From contig NC_058337.1 in the NCBI RefSeq assembly GCF_905475395.1, positions 96,528,368 to 96,592,367 of the forward strand: 64,000 nt of DNA, in the 5' to 3' direction. The notes beneath the pieces were generated by a model that searched no databases, was not told the origin of the DNA, and worked only from the letters and a program-made list of their open reading frames with translations. Of the stretch, positions 22,310 through 35,200 are shown one piece after another; within the stretch, counting starts at the first letter, position 1, and every line of letters begins with the position of its first letter. The DNA is from Chrysoperla carnea (Eukaryota; Arthropoda; Insecta; Neuroptera; Chrysopidae). The translations under genes were made by a program, and so were the position numbers.

Positions 22310-23126
22310 GTTGATCAATGCAACTTCAAAAAGTTCAAGATCCCGACGCAGGGGATTGTGGGGGAGGCGGTGGAAGTGGGGATGAACAATTGAATATTTT
22401 CAAATATACTCAAGTGGAGTATCAAATAAAAGGGTACACCAGCAACCGCGCCATCTAAAACAGTAACTAATAATTGCAAACGCCACGTATCCTTCGACAC
22501 TCCTCCCCCTCGTTCCTTTTGTTACATATTACCACGCTAATCAAGAACTTTCTCCCCAATTTGTGCCTTGTGAACATATTTTTTGAATGACTCCTGGGAA
22601 GTTATGATTAGAAATAAAAGCAAAATTCAAATAACATTTATTATTAATAGTGTAGTCGTTATATATATTTTGGGTTACACTATGTTTCGCTTATGTATCG
22701 TAATTTGAAGACGATTGTTTCGTTAGTTTTTTATATTTTTCCAAGATGGTGGTCAAAAAGAACTAAAAAATTCAAACTCCAACAAATGTAAAATCTGTGC
22801 CAGTTTTATTTGGGTTGCTATTCCCATAGAGAAAAGAACAACCGGCCAAAATGGTACAAGTCTGGGTGGAGTTTTTTGGGCATAGAGCCAAGCTCGTATA
22901 CTAAGACTACTCTAGTTGTGCATTGGTATCGCATGATAACTTTGTTTTAACGTCGAGTGTCGGATATTGGCTCAAGTCTGGGTTTATACGTATTAGGTAG
23001 TATGATTAATTATTGGTACGAATTTGCCATAAAGGAGAGTTAAGCCAATGTTTATACTTGTTGCAAGTCAAGTGAATTTGCTCACACAGTTGACAACCTC
23101 TCAACTAACATAGCTGCATAAAACAT
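21569..23126. other. Cyclophilin first intron or upstream region, with (TA)n microsatellite
   Basis: The missing signal-peptide exon should lie upstream on the minus strand, but none was recognised. A long (TA)n tract occupies about 22253-22307. The open frame at 22315-22500 lies in GC-richer sequence that looks like a dispersed repeat rather than a gene. Confidence 0.4.
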
Positions 23127-23128
23127 AA

Positions 23129-23173
<45 letters not shown>

Positions 23174-23646
23174 TATTTAGAATATTACAATTCTTTATAA
23201 AGGAAATTCAAGTTTTAGAAATAAGAAAAAAAGAAAAAAAAAACAAACTCAATGTTAAAAAGAAGGAGGGAAAAACGAAAATTAATTATTTAATTTCTAC
23301 AAGCAAAAGAGAAACATGATCAGCCCAGAAGTTATCCATGGAATCGCTATTGATCTAGTAGGAAGGAACGTATCAACAATATTGTTCTAACAAGCCAGAA
23401 AACTCTTTTTATATGTCCGATGCTCATGTCATGTAACATCTTTTCCAGATCAGTTTGGTTGCAGCTAGCTTTTTGAAAAAAGATGAAACGCTCGTAATTA
23501 TAAACCGGGCAGATACAAAGCAAATGAGCAAGACTCTCTTTTTCGTTTAAGCTGCAGAGGGAGCAATTAGTTTCTTGATCAATAGTGTAGCTTAGGTTGT
23601 TAATAACGATTCTTAAAATTTTATGGTTTGTGGTACGTAACTGCGC
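23127..23646 (-). mobile_element. 5'-truncated LINE, 3' end of ORF2 plus (ATT)n tail
   Basis: On the minus strand from about 23646 a frame reads TNHKILRIVINNLSYTIDQE, then TNCSLCSLNEKESLAHLLCI, then CPVYNYERF and on to VFWLVRTILLIRSFLLDQ and a stop. The CxxC...H...C pattern is the zinc-like motif at the C-terminus of LINE ORF2 proteins. A 3' UTR follows and ends in an (ATT)n tract (23130-23169 on the plus strand as AAT). It is a different family from the two full-length LINEs, which end in poly(A). Only the last ~75 codons survive. Confidence 0.75.
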
Positions 23647-23779
23647 AAATACTCGTATAATAATTAATATACTTGGTAATAGTAATTATTAATATACTTG
23701 GTTCTTTAGCCTTAACTAAAGCATGGATAAGAGCCATACCAAAACTTGGCTAACCAAAGCTGGCCCAATCTTGGAGAAT

Positions 23780-23921
23780 AGCTGGCAAACCAAACCTTTA
23801 TTCATTAACCTTGTTCAATGTTTAGGCCAGGGTTGGAAAAACAAGGCTCTATTTCATAGCCTTGGTCGAAGTTTGCGTCCAGCCTGGCAAACTCAGGCTT
23901 CCCTGGCAAACCCTGGCAAAG
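23780..23921 (+). repeat. Degenerate 51-bp-period tandem repeat
   Basis: Units start at 23780, 23831 and 23882. Each encodes, in the same plus frame, W-(Q/K)-(T/N)-(K/Q) plus a hydrophobic stretch; Trp codons are spaced 17 codons apart. CCTGGCAAAC recurs. The block is more GC-rich than its surroundings. The open frame 23723-23977 covers it, but no domain is recognised and it starts in unrelated sequence, so I treat it as a minisatellite. Confidence 0.55.
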
Positions 23922-23989
23922 ACGTTTCAAACTTGAACAGTAGCCATGTCATTAATATTGCAAAGATGAATATCTAATTCATTTAAAAT

Positions 23990-26900
23990 TACATCATGTT
24001 ACATGTATTTTTTTAATGAATTGTATCAGTTGTATAACCTTATCCTGAACTTTGTAAGTTTATCTGCAAATAAATACATTATAATATGACTATTAGTATG
24101 CTTAGAAATGAGGAAAAGTTCATATAAAATTTTGGTTAAAATTTTTGTAAATGTTTTACGACGATAAAGTTTCGACCGAATTATTTCGTTTTCGAAGAAT
24201 TATAGTAACTAAATTTATTGATATTTAAAATTTTATTTCAAATCTTTATCATCAAGTATTTTCTTAATATTCTTTCTAAACTTTCTCATAGCACATCTGT
24301 AAAACGAAATATTATACTAGAAGTTTTAATTATAAACTTTTTTTGTTTTTACAATATTAATGATACACTCTGTATGTGAACAAAAGACTGATAAAAAAGG
24401 ACTTTTTTCACTTCGTTTTTATTTTAGTTTAAAGAACTTACGTTTTCTGGTAAGTACATTGCGTATCATATATCTTCTATTTTAATTTTTTTTCCTAATT
24501 TCCCTACAACTGATTCTATATAAAAATCGCAGAGATCAGATCAAAATAGCAAATAAAAATCAGAATCTTGCACTACCTTCCTCAAGTTGCTTCGACAAAT
24601 CAGAGTTATCTCCGCTGGTTAGAATCTTAGAATGGTTTGAAAGATACTTACGTATAATTTGAAAAACTGTACTTATTATATCTTTTTCATACAGCAATTA
24701 GCAAAGAAGTTAAAAACTCTAAACTAACGCTTTTAACTTTGAGCAATACATTTTTCAATAACTTCAGTTTTTCGCGTGATTATTATTTTTCCATTGTTCA
24801 AAGTAGGTAATAATGGATAAAAAATTTGGCAACCGGATAGTTCCCAAAGTAGGTTATACGTAAATCCGGTTCTGTAAACCTTACTTAATAATTGTCAACA
24901 CGCTTTTTTATAACTTGTAACTAGTAGATTTTATTACCAAAACGATAATAAACAATATATTCAAACTAGAACAGACTTTTCTTCCATATAGGAAAATACG
25001 ATACGAGTTTCTCTGAATTTCTTCAGTTTATGGTAATTTTAACATCGAGTTACATACTTCTAGTTTCAAAATCACTGATACTCAGCACTGTCTATAACTG
25101 AGTATTTGAACATTAACTGAGTCAGTTGTTTATATTTACTAGTTTTTTTAACGTTGATGTTATTTAAAAATCTACATTTCAGAAACTACCTTTTTTTTAT
25201 AATCGAAAATTTCTCCTTAAGAATTAGCGAGATTGGATCCTTGAAATTTCGTAGTGTTAGCAATTTTTTGTGTGTATTTTTAAAGTAGATAATAATTCAA
25301 CCAACATCATGAAAATCTCAAAGTAGGTAGGAATTGCATACTGACCATCAATAAAAAAAAAGGCCTCGCCCAAAAAAACCTTTTTTTCTATTATTTAAAT
25401 TTTAAAGGAAGGACAGATGTTCTTTTTTATAATCTTTCTTACAGTACAATTACACATCTACAATGCTTTACTTTCTTTAAGAAAACATAGATTACCAATT
25501 TGGGAAGCAAAATGTCGGGAGATCACTCAGTTTGCTCACTAAGCACTGTATCAACCAAAACGCAATAAATTTTGTTTTAAATAACGTAAAAATATACCAT
25601 AGCACATTCATAAGCCCGCAAAAAATTTTGTTCCCACAACTATAGAAAAATTTTATCCGATACCTTTCAGCAAAAATCAAAACAAAGTTACTGGATTATA
25701 AAGACTATGTATTGCAGAAAAGCACAACTTTACACATAAGTCACATAGAAAAATATCTACTTTTTTACCCGGCTTTAGTATATCATATTTTAAATTGCAT
25801 TTGAAAAGATTTTGTTATCTTCCCCACATTTCAATAAAAGCGTCTCTTCTTATTTTAAAATAATTAATTACAATTTTAAATACTTTCTTTTTCATCTAAA
25901 TTTAAAAAATTTTTCGAAACTACATTATTTAATAAAAATACTACCAATAAGAAGAAATCATACAACATTTGATCCAAAAGTGTAAAATAGGTAAAAGAAA
26001 GAAAATAGTTATAAATATTAAATAAACTTTTTTCATAAATTTTCTTACATTATTTGATGAAATTGTGATTATAAAACAAACACTTAAACCTAATAAATAA
26101 TTAAATTGGTTCATCTTATTAATTTAAAAAATGAATGAGACTAAAGTTAAAAAATGAACTAACTTAAACTAGTAAAAGTTTGTAACTAAATAATATATAA
26201 CGATGACTCAAAGAATGTTGTGTTACATTATACTTGTTCATATGCTTATCTAATTAACGAACACATGCCACCCCCTTCTTCCTTCTTCTTCGTAACTTAA
26301 TTTCCATAGGACGAATCGAAACATTTCTACACAAATAACCATATTATAACATATAACATAATAATCATTTTTGTTCGATGTCCATGGTTCTCTACCCCGG
26401 AAAAAATACTAGTAACGTGTTAGTTGGGTTCGGGTATATCCTTGACGGGTAGTACCGACATGCGTTATTACAATATTTTTCTTTGGCGCTATAAAATGTT
26501 TGTATAGAAATTTGATACCGTGGGGGTGCTATACGAATGGCCATTTATGAAAAGTTAGGGAAATTTCATTCATGAAATAGGGTATAGTTGCCCAAGTCTA
26601 TTTAATATTGAACAAAGGTTGTTGTTAAATCATTATGTAAAAACGACCAACATACAGAAAGTAGGTATGTATTCTGGTTCAAATCCGTTTAGTAAATATA
26701 CTATAACTAGTAAGTATAAATCTAATAACTGTTTAGCGGCCAATCATTAATTACGTAAGGGTCCAGGGGTTGAGCAGGGAAGGGTTAAACAAATCTCTAC
26801 ATTCCCTTACCTTGGAGCGAAGGGGGCGATATTAGAAATATTTATTATTTATTTATTTATTTTTTAAGACTTTTGTCTGAAAGATTTCCACAAGGCAACC

Positions 26901-29900
26901 CGGAAAAACCGTGGCCCAAGCCAGTGGTTAAAATTTAAAACGAATTTTTTTAATAGTTATTCCTAATTAGGCAAAGACCAGAGGTTTGAATCAATATCGG
27001 ATACCCAAGCTTAGCCGAAGATCTAAAGTTCATGCTTTTCACAATTATCATTCGATTTTAATGTAATCTTTCTTCTATTTCAAAACTAAGCAGTATTTGA
27101 GAAATCTGATGCTAAGTATACATTTAGTCAAATGGGCTAAAAAGGATTTATCTAATTGCACGGTTGAAACTTTAACGGGCTTCAACTTGCTTTCTGCATA
27201 CTAATCTTTATAAAAATAACAAATAAAATTTATAAATTGTTACTTATTGATGAGTTTAAAATGCTTATCTAATTCGTTTTTTAGGAATCTGTATCCGAAG
27301 GTTACATCGATGTTGTTTACAGGAACTATGATCTATTCAAAGCATGCATTTGGAATAATTTAAGATAATATAACGTAAGTACTTTTTGTCTATACTTATT
27401 TAGAAACTCCGAATTCTGCAATTGTTATGAACAGAAGAAATGATTTATAAAGTTAATAAACAAAATTATATCAAAATTATTTCGAAACAAACAAAAAATT
27501 GCTTTCTGTATTATTATACAGTAGAGTCTCACTAACCCGGATTATTAAAAACCAAAAAGTACCGGATTACTATATAGAAGAATCATTTTGGACGAAAAGA
27601 GTGTAAAATGAAGAATTTTTTTGAATCTCGACCTATTAGGCCAATTTTTCTAAAAAATGTTCTGAAAGGTGTATAATTCGAAATCTACATCTAACTAGGT
27701 GCCGCTAGAAAGTTGTTTGGTCATAGCTATTGTCCAAATAACCCAATTATTGGAACCCATTTTTGAGGTGATATTTGAAAATTTTAAAACTTTCTACAAA
27801 ATAAGCCAAAAAGGTTAACTCGAAGGTTTTTGGGGTCGCCGAACACGATTCAGAAGCCAGAATCCCTATTTATCCCCCTCCTGGGGTAATTCGCCCCTGC
27901 CTAAATGAAACAAAAAGGTAAACTCGGGAATTTTTGGGGTCGATGATACATTTTATTGTTACATATTAACTAGAATAGAATAGAAATAGAAGCGTTGTTG
28001 AAATGAAAAGTTGTATCGAAAATGATACACCCATACCATACATTTTGCCCTCATGGGTGTCCACTAAATAAAGTCAAAAAAGATTCAAGAATAAAATGAA
28101 GATTTTTATTGAAAATTTGCCGCTTATTTTTTTCACAAAGACATATGCACAATGGCCATGCATTTAGGTGTCGTACAGCATCTTTTGTGCAAGATGCTTC
28201 TCATTACCACTTAACTTAACATATTTTATAAAATTATGTCATTATTCTGGGGTCATACTAATTTAATCCATAAACGATTTTTTTTCTTCCATTTCTGTTA
28301 ATATAAACAACTCGTGAATAGCAGAGCTCCTTCACTTAAGTCATGTTTTTCCTTAATTAAATGCTTCTTTCTTATTATACTTTCTGTTTATGTTTGAACG
28401 TTAAATTATTAAATATAATTTATGAAAAATCTGGGCATTTGAAATAAAATTTGAAATTCGCCCTGATGTCTATAGTCATCAGTATGAGTTAGTTTGTGGA
28501 TTATTTCACCAAATGCGACGAGTTAGCGACGTATAACATCTCTAAGGAAAAAAATTACGATTAGTCATACTATTAAGAGAGGCGGGGGCGGGATACTGGG
28601 AAGTTAACAGCCCCCAAAGGCACCTCCACAACATTGACTCAATCTACACACAGATTTTTAGCCACATAGCTAAATTTGAAGAGACTGTGAAGACGCACAG
28701 AGTCTCCAATGCCGCGAAATTCTCTGATATTTCGACATAAAAAGGATTTAGACTAATGAACTGAAGCAAACTGTTTTAATTTTAACAACCGAAGCATAAA
28801 GCTTTAGTCCTTGCAGTTTTCTGCCCACTTCGCTCGACAATTCTCTTTTTTATTTCTAGAGCTGTTCTTCACAATGTATCAAAAATTGATAGACCATTAA
28901 AATACATATTATTCTAAAAAACAGACAACGCCTCAAAAAGAAAACATAAAATTTGTTATTTTTACTTAGCCTGAGATCATAAAGTGCACCCATGCGGTAT
29001 TCAAAAGGTAGCAAGATCGATTTCCGCGACATCACAACAAAAATGAATTTAAATTAAATAGTCGTGATAGGCTTATAGTGTAGTGAGCGTGGTTTATGCA
29101 TGAAGGAGGTGCCTCAAGCCTCTGATTAAATACAGATACTGCCGGTCGGACCTTTCAACCAAATCTAAATTTGCTGAAATGTACCTATATAGTTAACATA
29201 TCAAAAATAAAATTTTTAATTAATCGATAAACCACTGAATAAAGAATTGGTTTATAAATTATTAAAAATTTTCTTAATATAATTAGTAAAAATTTTTCGA
29301 CAACAATTCCGTGACTTCTATCGTTCTTTAAATTTTTCAAATCCAACTCAAAGAGATTTTATCTTCGTAAAATGCATCCTGTTTTCCATTCAACGCATAT
29401 CTTTTAAAACATTGAAGTAAAATAAACTCATCCACATATGCTAAACTAAGTAATCTGTAGATACTCTGTTTCCTGGAGTCTGTTGACTTTTAAATATTGT
29501 AAACACGTGATGGTGATGTCACGTGTATTTTATATAAACTTAATTTTTATCAATCTAGTACAGCATTTTAATAATATTAATTAATTTCCTGAAAGCTAGC
29601 ATCGCCGATGTCTGGGTTTAGTGGGCATAACAATTTAAGGATCGATTCTACTAGCTTTGGCCAGTAAAAACCAGTAAAGTTTTACTTGCAGTTTCTCGAA
29701 CACTCATCGTACTATCTAATAGAATTTTCTTAGTACAGATAGATAAAATTTTTTACCTCTTCGTGCAAAGTAGGAAAAGTACCTAGTTTAATCGCAGAAA
29801 TTCGGTTTTCAATTTTAAAAGTAAATATTCTATAATATTATAATTATATGCATTCCTGAATCCATTTTGACTGTTTCTGAATTCATTTTGATTAATTTGC

Positions 29901-29930
29901 AAACGTTCAAGAAATTTATGTAATATATAT
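23990..29930. other. Gene-poor AT-rich region
   Basis: No gene could be supported. Contents noted: a possible minus-strand terminal exon at 24227-24313 (see findings); a pogo-like terminal motif at about 27521 (CAGTAGAGTCTCACTAACCC after TATA); a (TTTA)n patch near 26845-26865; and a fragment at about 28455-28560 related to the repeat at 47670-47870. The rest is unannotated AT-rich sequence. Confidence 0.4.
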
Positions 29931-29931
29931 G

Positions 29932-30112
29932 GATTTAGAAAAAAATAGACCGGAAAAATAATTATGTAATAGTGTCCCATGGGATTGGTTGTGTTCAAAA
30001 GTGCACTTTTGAACACAACCAACCAGCTCCTCTATAGTCGACAAACTCAGCCCAACCACAAAAATTACAACAATACTCCGGGTTTATTAACTTTTCGGTC
30101 TATTTTTTCCGA
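29932..30112 (+). mobile_element. MITE-like element, copy 1, with a perfect 34-bp palindrome
   Basis: The ends are inverted repeats of AAATAGACCGGAAAAA type (about 29942-29957, complement at about 30097-30112). The centre contains a perfect 34-bp palindrome at 29987-30020. A second copy lies in opposite orientation at about 49030-49178 and shares TTTAGAAAAAAATAGA, a GTGTCCCAT block and a CTC-TATAGTCGA block. No coding capacity. Confidence 0.65.
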
Positions 30113-30559
30113 TTATCAATGTATATAAAAGATTTTTTATATTTATCATCTTTGTGTTGTGTAAGCTTTGATGACGTCTGTATAAAAAAAACCATTTATC
30201 TTGCAAATATCATTAAGATATTTGAGACACATTAAGCTGTGATTATTTAGTGAATATAATTGCAGGCGTTAAAAATGTTACTGGAATAATTCAGGCCACC
30301 GAGGAAATATTTGCCCGGGATTTGATTGTGGTTTATTTAACTTTTAGTATCCCTAATTATTCCACAGCTTTTGGAAGGATTGGATTGGCTAATGAGCCCG
30401 ATGACGGAAAGAACCATCTTCATCTAAATTTGTGAAAAACACCATGGCGCAATTTCACCTAATTAAAATTAATTGTATTAATTTGATATGCCTAAGTCAG
30501 CACCTTTTTACACCTTTGACAATCTATCATCTTCGTTTGACAATTTATACTATAAAACA

Positions 30560-30945
30560 ATTGAAAACAATCAATTGACTGAGTTGATTGTTGAAATATC
30601 ATCTATAGACAGTGTTGATTACGCAATCGTTTGGTTTTGTTTACGCCATGTAAGTAAATAAAAGATAGCCACTCTTAGAGAGCCACATATACATACATAT
30701 CATATAGGCACATAACTGATATTCCCATTTACCTTCCACGGGTAAACAGTGACGATTACGAAAAAATCTTTCAAACAAAAGTTGTTTATTTTTTATAAGG
30801 AACATTTTTTATATTTAAATTTTAAACTTTTGTTCTATCTCTGACGGTTTACAGTCCTGAGCACGCTATAATTTCAGCTTGATATCTTTTTTTATTTTTT
30901 CGTAGTATCAATATTTTTCAGCGTTACAAACCATTGACACAGATT
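30560..30945 (-). repeat. Dispersed repeat, copy B
   Basis: Reverse-complement relative of 6640-7095: the minus strand carries AAAGATATCAAGCTGAAAT, CCGTCAGAGATAGAAC, AACAACTTTTGTTTGAAA and CACTGTTTACCCGTGGAAGG in the same order. Non-coding. Confidence 0.6.
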
Positions 30946-31520
30946 ATAGTTTTTAATTTAAAATAAATTATAATCTGTGATCATTGATTTAAACTAAGAG
31001 TCACAAAAATAAAAATTTTAAGTAGACAATTAATTTTATTTAATAAAAATTTTCCCCTACAAAATAAGTAGATAGATTTGAATGCTTTTTTGTTTGGAAA
31101 CATGCAAGAAAAAAAATGCCAAAACTGAGCAAATGATAATTCAATAGATGTTTCTGATATTTTTTGTGGAAATTTCCAGAACAATCATTTTATAAAAAAT
31201 GTTCATAAAAAACGTAGATAATGTTCATAGATAATTATCATAGTATCTAGTTTTTTGTGGTCAGAAAAGAACGCTACACCGAGTGTACCGGGTCCCAGGT
31301 AGATTTACATACACACAACAACAACTTATTTGAGTCCTGACCATAAAATAATGTAACCTATCGGACTTAACCTGACCCAAACCAAACCAAGGCCCAATAA
31401 TAGAATTTGCTACAATCTCCACGCCGGTTTTTATCCGGCACTGGAGTGTATTGGATTTGGGCTAGATATAGTATATGAAGATTAGTTGGATGCGTGGTGC
31501 ATATGTATAATTATAAATAT

Positions 31521-32203
31521 ACTAGCTAACCCAGAAAACGTTGTTTTGCCATATAAATTATTACCATCGATTATTAATCCTAATTAACTTGCAGCTCCAA
31601 TTCCTTAATTGCTATACTATGCATATCCCACCCGCAACGACTAAACCTATCTCTTGGAGCTTGCTGCGCTCGCATGCAGCTCCAATTCATGAATAGCCAT
31701 ACCATGCTTGGTCCCGTTTATCTCGCTCGCTAAATACGTATTGATCTCTTGGTCAATTACTTCGATCTCTTGGTCAATTAGATTCCATACAGCTCCAAAT
31801 CATTTTAATTTTTTAGGGCGGAACCCTCATCCCTATTCCATGCTGTTTTCTGAGTGAGAAGTGACACTGAAAGACCGCCTGGCTCGGATAACTGATCAAG
31901 TGATAATTGATCAGTTATCGATTAGGGTTATAAAGAAATAGGGGTTGGTGGTAGAAGTGTGAAAATTTAGGGTTTGTATGCATTTATCAATGCTACCTAC
32001 ATCATAAAAATTTTTTTCCGAAAAAATAACAAAAAATTTTTGGGGTATGAAAACTTATAACTAGGTATGAAAAACAGATTGCGACCGATTTTCAGACCTA
32101 CCGAATATATATATATATAAAATTTCATAAAAATTGATCATGCCGTTTCGGAGGAGTATGGCAACTAACATTGTGACACGAGAATTTTATATATAAGATT
32201 GTT
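31521..32203 (+). repeat. Interspersed repeat of unknown class
   Basis: It begins ACTAGCTAACCCAGAAAACG and ends with CCGTTTCGGAGGAGTATGGC, a stretch on CTAACATTGTGACACGAG, and TTTTATATATAAGAT. This pair of ends resembles a common insect interspersed repeat, probably the 3' part of a non-LTR element; that is recollection, not a search. Internally GATCTCTTGGTCAATTA is duplicated in tandem. No open frame of note. Confidence 0.45.
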
Positions 32204-35200
32204 TTCAAACCTTATCACATATTTCATATATAGTATCCCTTTATCGTATTTTTTTAATTTTCTTTATCGCAATCGATTGGTTATTGTTTGGGTGCCCATT
32301 GATGGATATTTCATTTTTTGGTTTTTGGTCATTAGCGGTTTCATGTTTTTTCAAATTTATTTTTAATGTAGTTCAGCTTTTCATTTGTAGATAGCAGCAC
32401 TGGTGTTTTAAATAGAGATATTAATGATAAAGTTCAACATACTTCTAAGAGATGGCTGTAGAATTCAAAATCAAATTGGACATTTTTGACTTTAAAGAAT
32501 TCGAAATGAGCGGAACGCGTTGTTTATTAGGTTGTAAAAACTTCTTACCGAAAAATAGTCCACTCAAGGGGTGCTTAACTCATTTTACTGGGGGCCTGTT
32601 TGGAAGTTTTAATCAGTTTTTTTACAAATTACAAAGAAACTACAAATTAAATAAAAAAAGTTATAGCCAATCTGCACATTTTTGTTTTTTTTTTCGGCTT
32701 TCTAGCTTCAAAATTGATCGAATGAGGGTGTTTCGAAAATATGTACTAGAGTTTTTTTTTCGAGAATGTTTCACTAAACTACTGGTTGAAGTTACTTACA
32801 AAAATTTTCAACTCTCTAACTTTTATAGTTTTGGAGAGATAGATAACAAAATTTTGTCCTAATTTGCGCCCTCACGGATAAACAGCCATGCTTATGAATG
32901 CGAGCTCTCAGTTCAGCTGGAAGTAGTCAATTATCACAATAAACATCATCGTCCCAAAAAGCTTGATTGTGTTCACTTTGCTTAATGATAACGAAGTGTT
33001 TCGGTAAGGAGGTATAGAATCCGGCCACTGTTGGTGATAAATTTTTTTATTATAATAAAATTCTACCATACTTAATATTAATTTAAATTATTATAAATTT
33101 TATTGATTTATAATAAAAATTAGGTGTTTACTAACAAATTTATTTTACTCGAAATGTGCTACAGCTCAAGAAAATGTAATTTTTATAGAACTATTTGTCA
33201 TTGTTGTTAAATTATGTAATTTTTTATAATGTGCTCAGTGGCAAAAAAGAAATTTTTGCTCACCCGTTGTCGAAAATTTGCCGCTCTCAAAACAATAAGT
33301 TTTTGGTTACATTTTAAATGTAACAACGACAATAAGACGTCAAAAGTCAAGGAAATATTAACTTTTCTAAATAGTTTGATAGAGTTGGTTTTTTGTATGT
33401 TGGACCTTCCAAACAAAGAGAATAAATAATATTACATATGGAATATATGTTTTATTATTTATTCTCTTTGTTTGTAAGGTCCAACATAAAATAAACCAAC
33501 TCTACAGTTTTTGCTTAGTGTTGTATATTCAATTTAAGAAAACCTTAGTAAGGAAAACTCTCACTGAGAATTTTTGATTTTAACCCTCCCCCCTCTAAAC
33601 AAAGGGGTAAGAGAACACTGACCGGGCAGACAGATCTGAAACCCTCAAAAAGCGATTATGCGCATCATAAAACAACGGAAATGATCTAAATATCTCGTAA
33701 GTCACTTCACGTTCACAGAATCCTTCTCAGCGAATGGACAATGTTATAGTTGACCAAACTGTAATATCATTCCCTCAAAAGTGTGCTGGGCATGTTTTAT
33801 TTTGTAGCTCGAATAGTGAAAGCGCATGCAAAGTTTTTACCATGACGTTAATGCTGTTATAAATATAATCGCTTTATCACATCTTTTCACTTTTAGATAT
33901 TTATGAAAACGACTATAGTGTTATATGGACAAGTCAGCAATCAAATTTGTACGTATAAAATCAGCATTTTTGATCGATATTAAGTATATTGACACGAAAG
34001 AACCAAATCAAAATTCAGCTATAAATAAGGACACTCAGTATTAATATATAATAAAAACAATCATCTAATTCTGTCGGTCCAATAAAACTGCCAAAATCGA
34101 ATGATGTTTGTTTCTACTCGTATTCAAGTGACATGAGTTATTTCTGTCTCTTGTATCTACTAGCAGCACATTTTATTACTATACATAAATATAAAAATGC
34201 TCGTCGAACGAAGGCTGGAAACATTCTAGATGCACAAAATACGCTGCTATAGCTAGCCTTCTATACATACTCCACATATATACATATTGAAATCAATATA
34301 AGTCGTAATAATGAGAGAAATCATTGGTATGAGAGAGTTATATTCATATAGGGATGAAATCAGAACAGATGGGGAGAGGGTTGGACCTCATGGTGATTGT
34401 CGGAACTGCTTTTCTAGTTTATTTGACAGCTCGTTTTGTGTATATCTCTGCATCAATGATTATTCAGTTTTTTGTTGTTGTTTTATATTTTAAGGGAAGT
34501 GATTATAGCGGAACTTGTAATCAATTTGTTTTGTTTATTTTAAATATGTATTGATAGGCGGCAACACCATACATATCTCTCCACCTCTTACTCGGATCAT
34601 CATATAAAAAATATAGCTCTATGACTGTGATTACACATACTCGTTCCTGTTGTATTGGTTTTTTGTGTTGACAGGTTATTTCATTAAAAAACAAGTGGAA
34701 TTGATATGGCCTTTAGGGGCAAAACCAAGAACTTTCTGATGAATCTTGTTTAATAAACAAGTACCTTTAAGTTCCGCCAAATTGGAAGATAAACCAAAAG
34801 TCGGTAGATCATAATATGGGAGAAACTACACAATTTCTAGTGTCTCCCACTTAAATCTGGAAAGGTGGGTAAGATGGAAAGTATTAAGGGTAAGATGTAG
34901 TAGGTATCAAAAGTGCACCTTCTTCGTTGTTTCACTGACTTCTCGAAGACGATAAAAAAATAGACATATTCAAGTATCAAATGGGTTTATAGCATGGGCG
35001 TCACCAAGGGGAGGCAGGTAGGGGCAAAAGCTCCCTCTAGAAATTCCCAAAAATAGTTCAAAGTCTACTCATTTCATTAAAAAATGCCATATTCTACTGA
35101 CTTCAAACTTTCAAATTCAAAATAATAGACTTTAACAGAAAAAAAAAATTGTAGAAAAATGGTATACAAATTACAAATTTTGTGTATAAGCAAATACAAT

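Noticed and set aside
22315-22500. 61-codon minus-strand frame with a hydrophobic stretch, considered as the missing cyclophilin signal-peptide exon
   Set aside because: No signal-peptide n-region/h-region arrangement or donor in phase with the exon at 21568; sequence looks like a GC-richer repeat next to a (TA)n tract.
26670-26700. GGTTCAAATCC, a tRNA B-box-like sequence
   Set aside because: No A box, no acceptor stem and no cloverleaf in the surrounding 80 nt.
27283-27365. Acceptor-like TTTTTTAG followed by a 27-codon open stretch
   Set aside because: Too short, no recognisable protein and no partner exon.
30250-30435. 61-codon open frame after a TTGCAG acceptor-like site
   Set aside because: The frame reads like protein in part, but no donor, partner exon or family could be recognised.
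32452-32862. 136-codon open frame
   Set aside because: No domain, composition of translated AT-rich DNA, and it runs into a dispersed repeat block; no splice or polyadenylation context.
34311-34554. Two overlapping 60-66-codon frames
   Set aside because: No domain, no conserved pattern, no splice or polyadenylation context.
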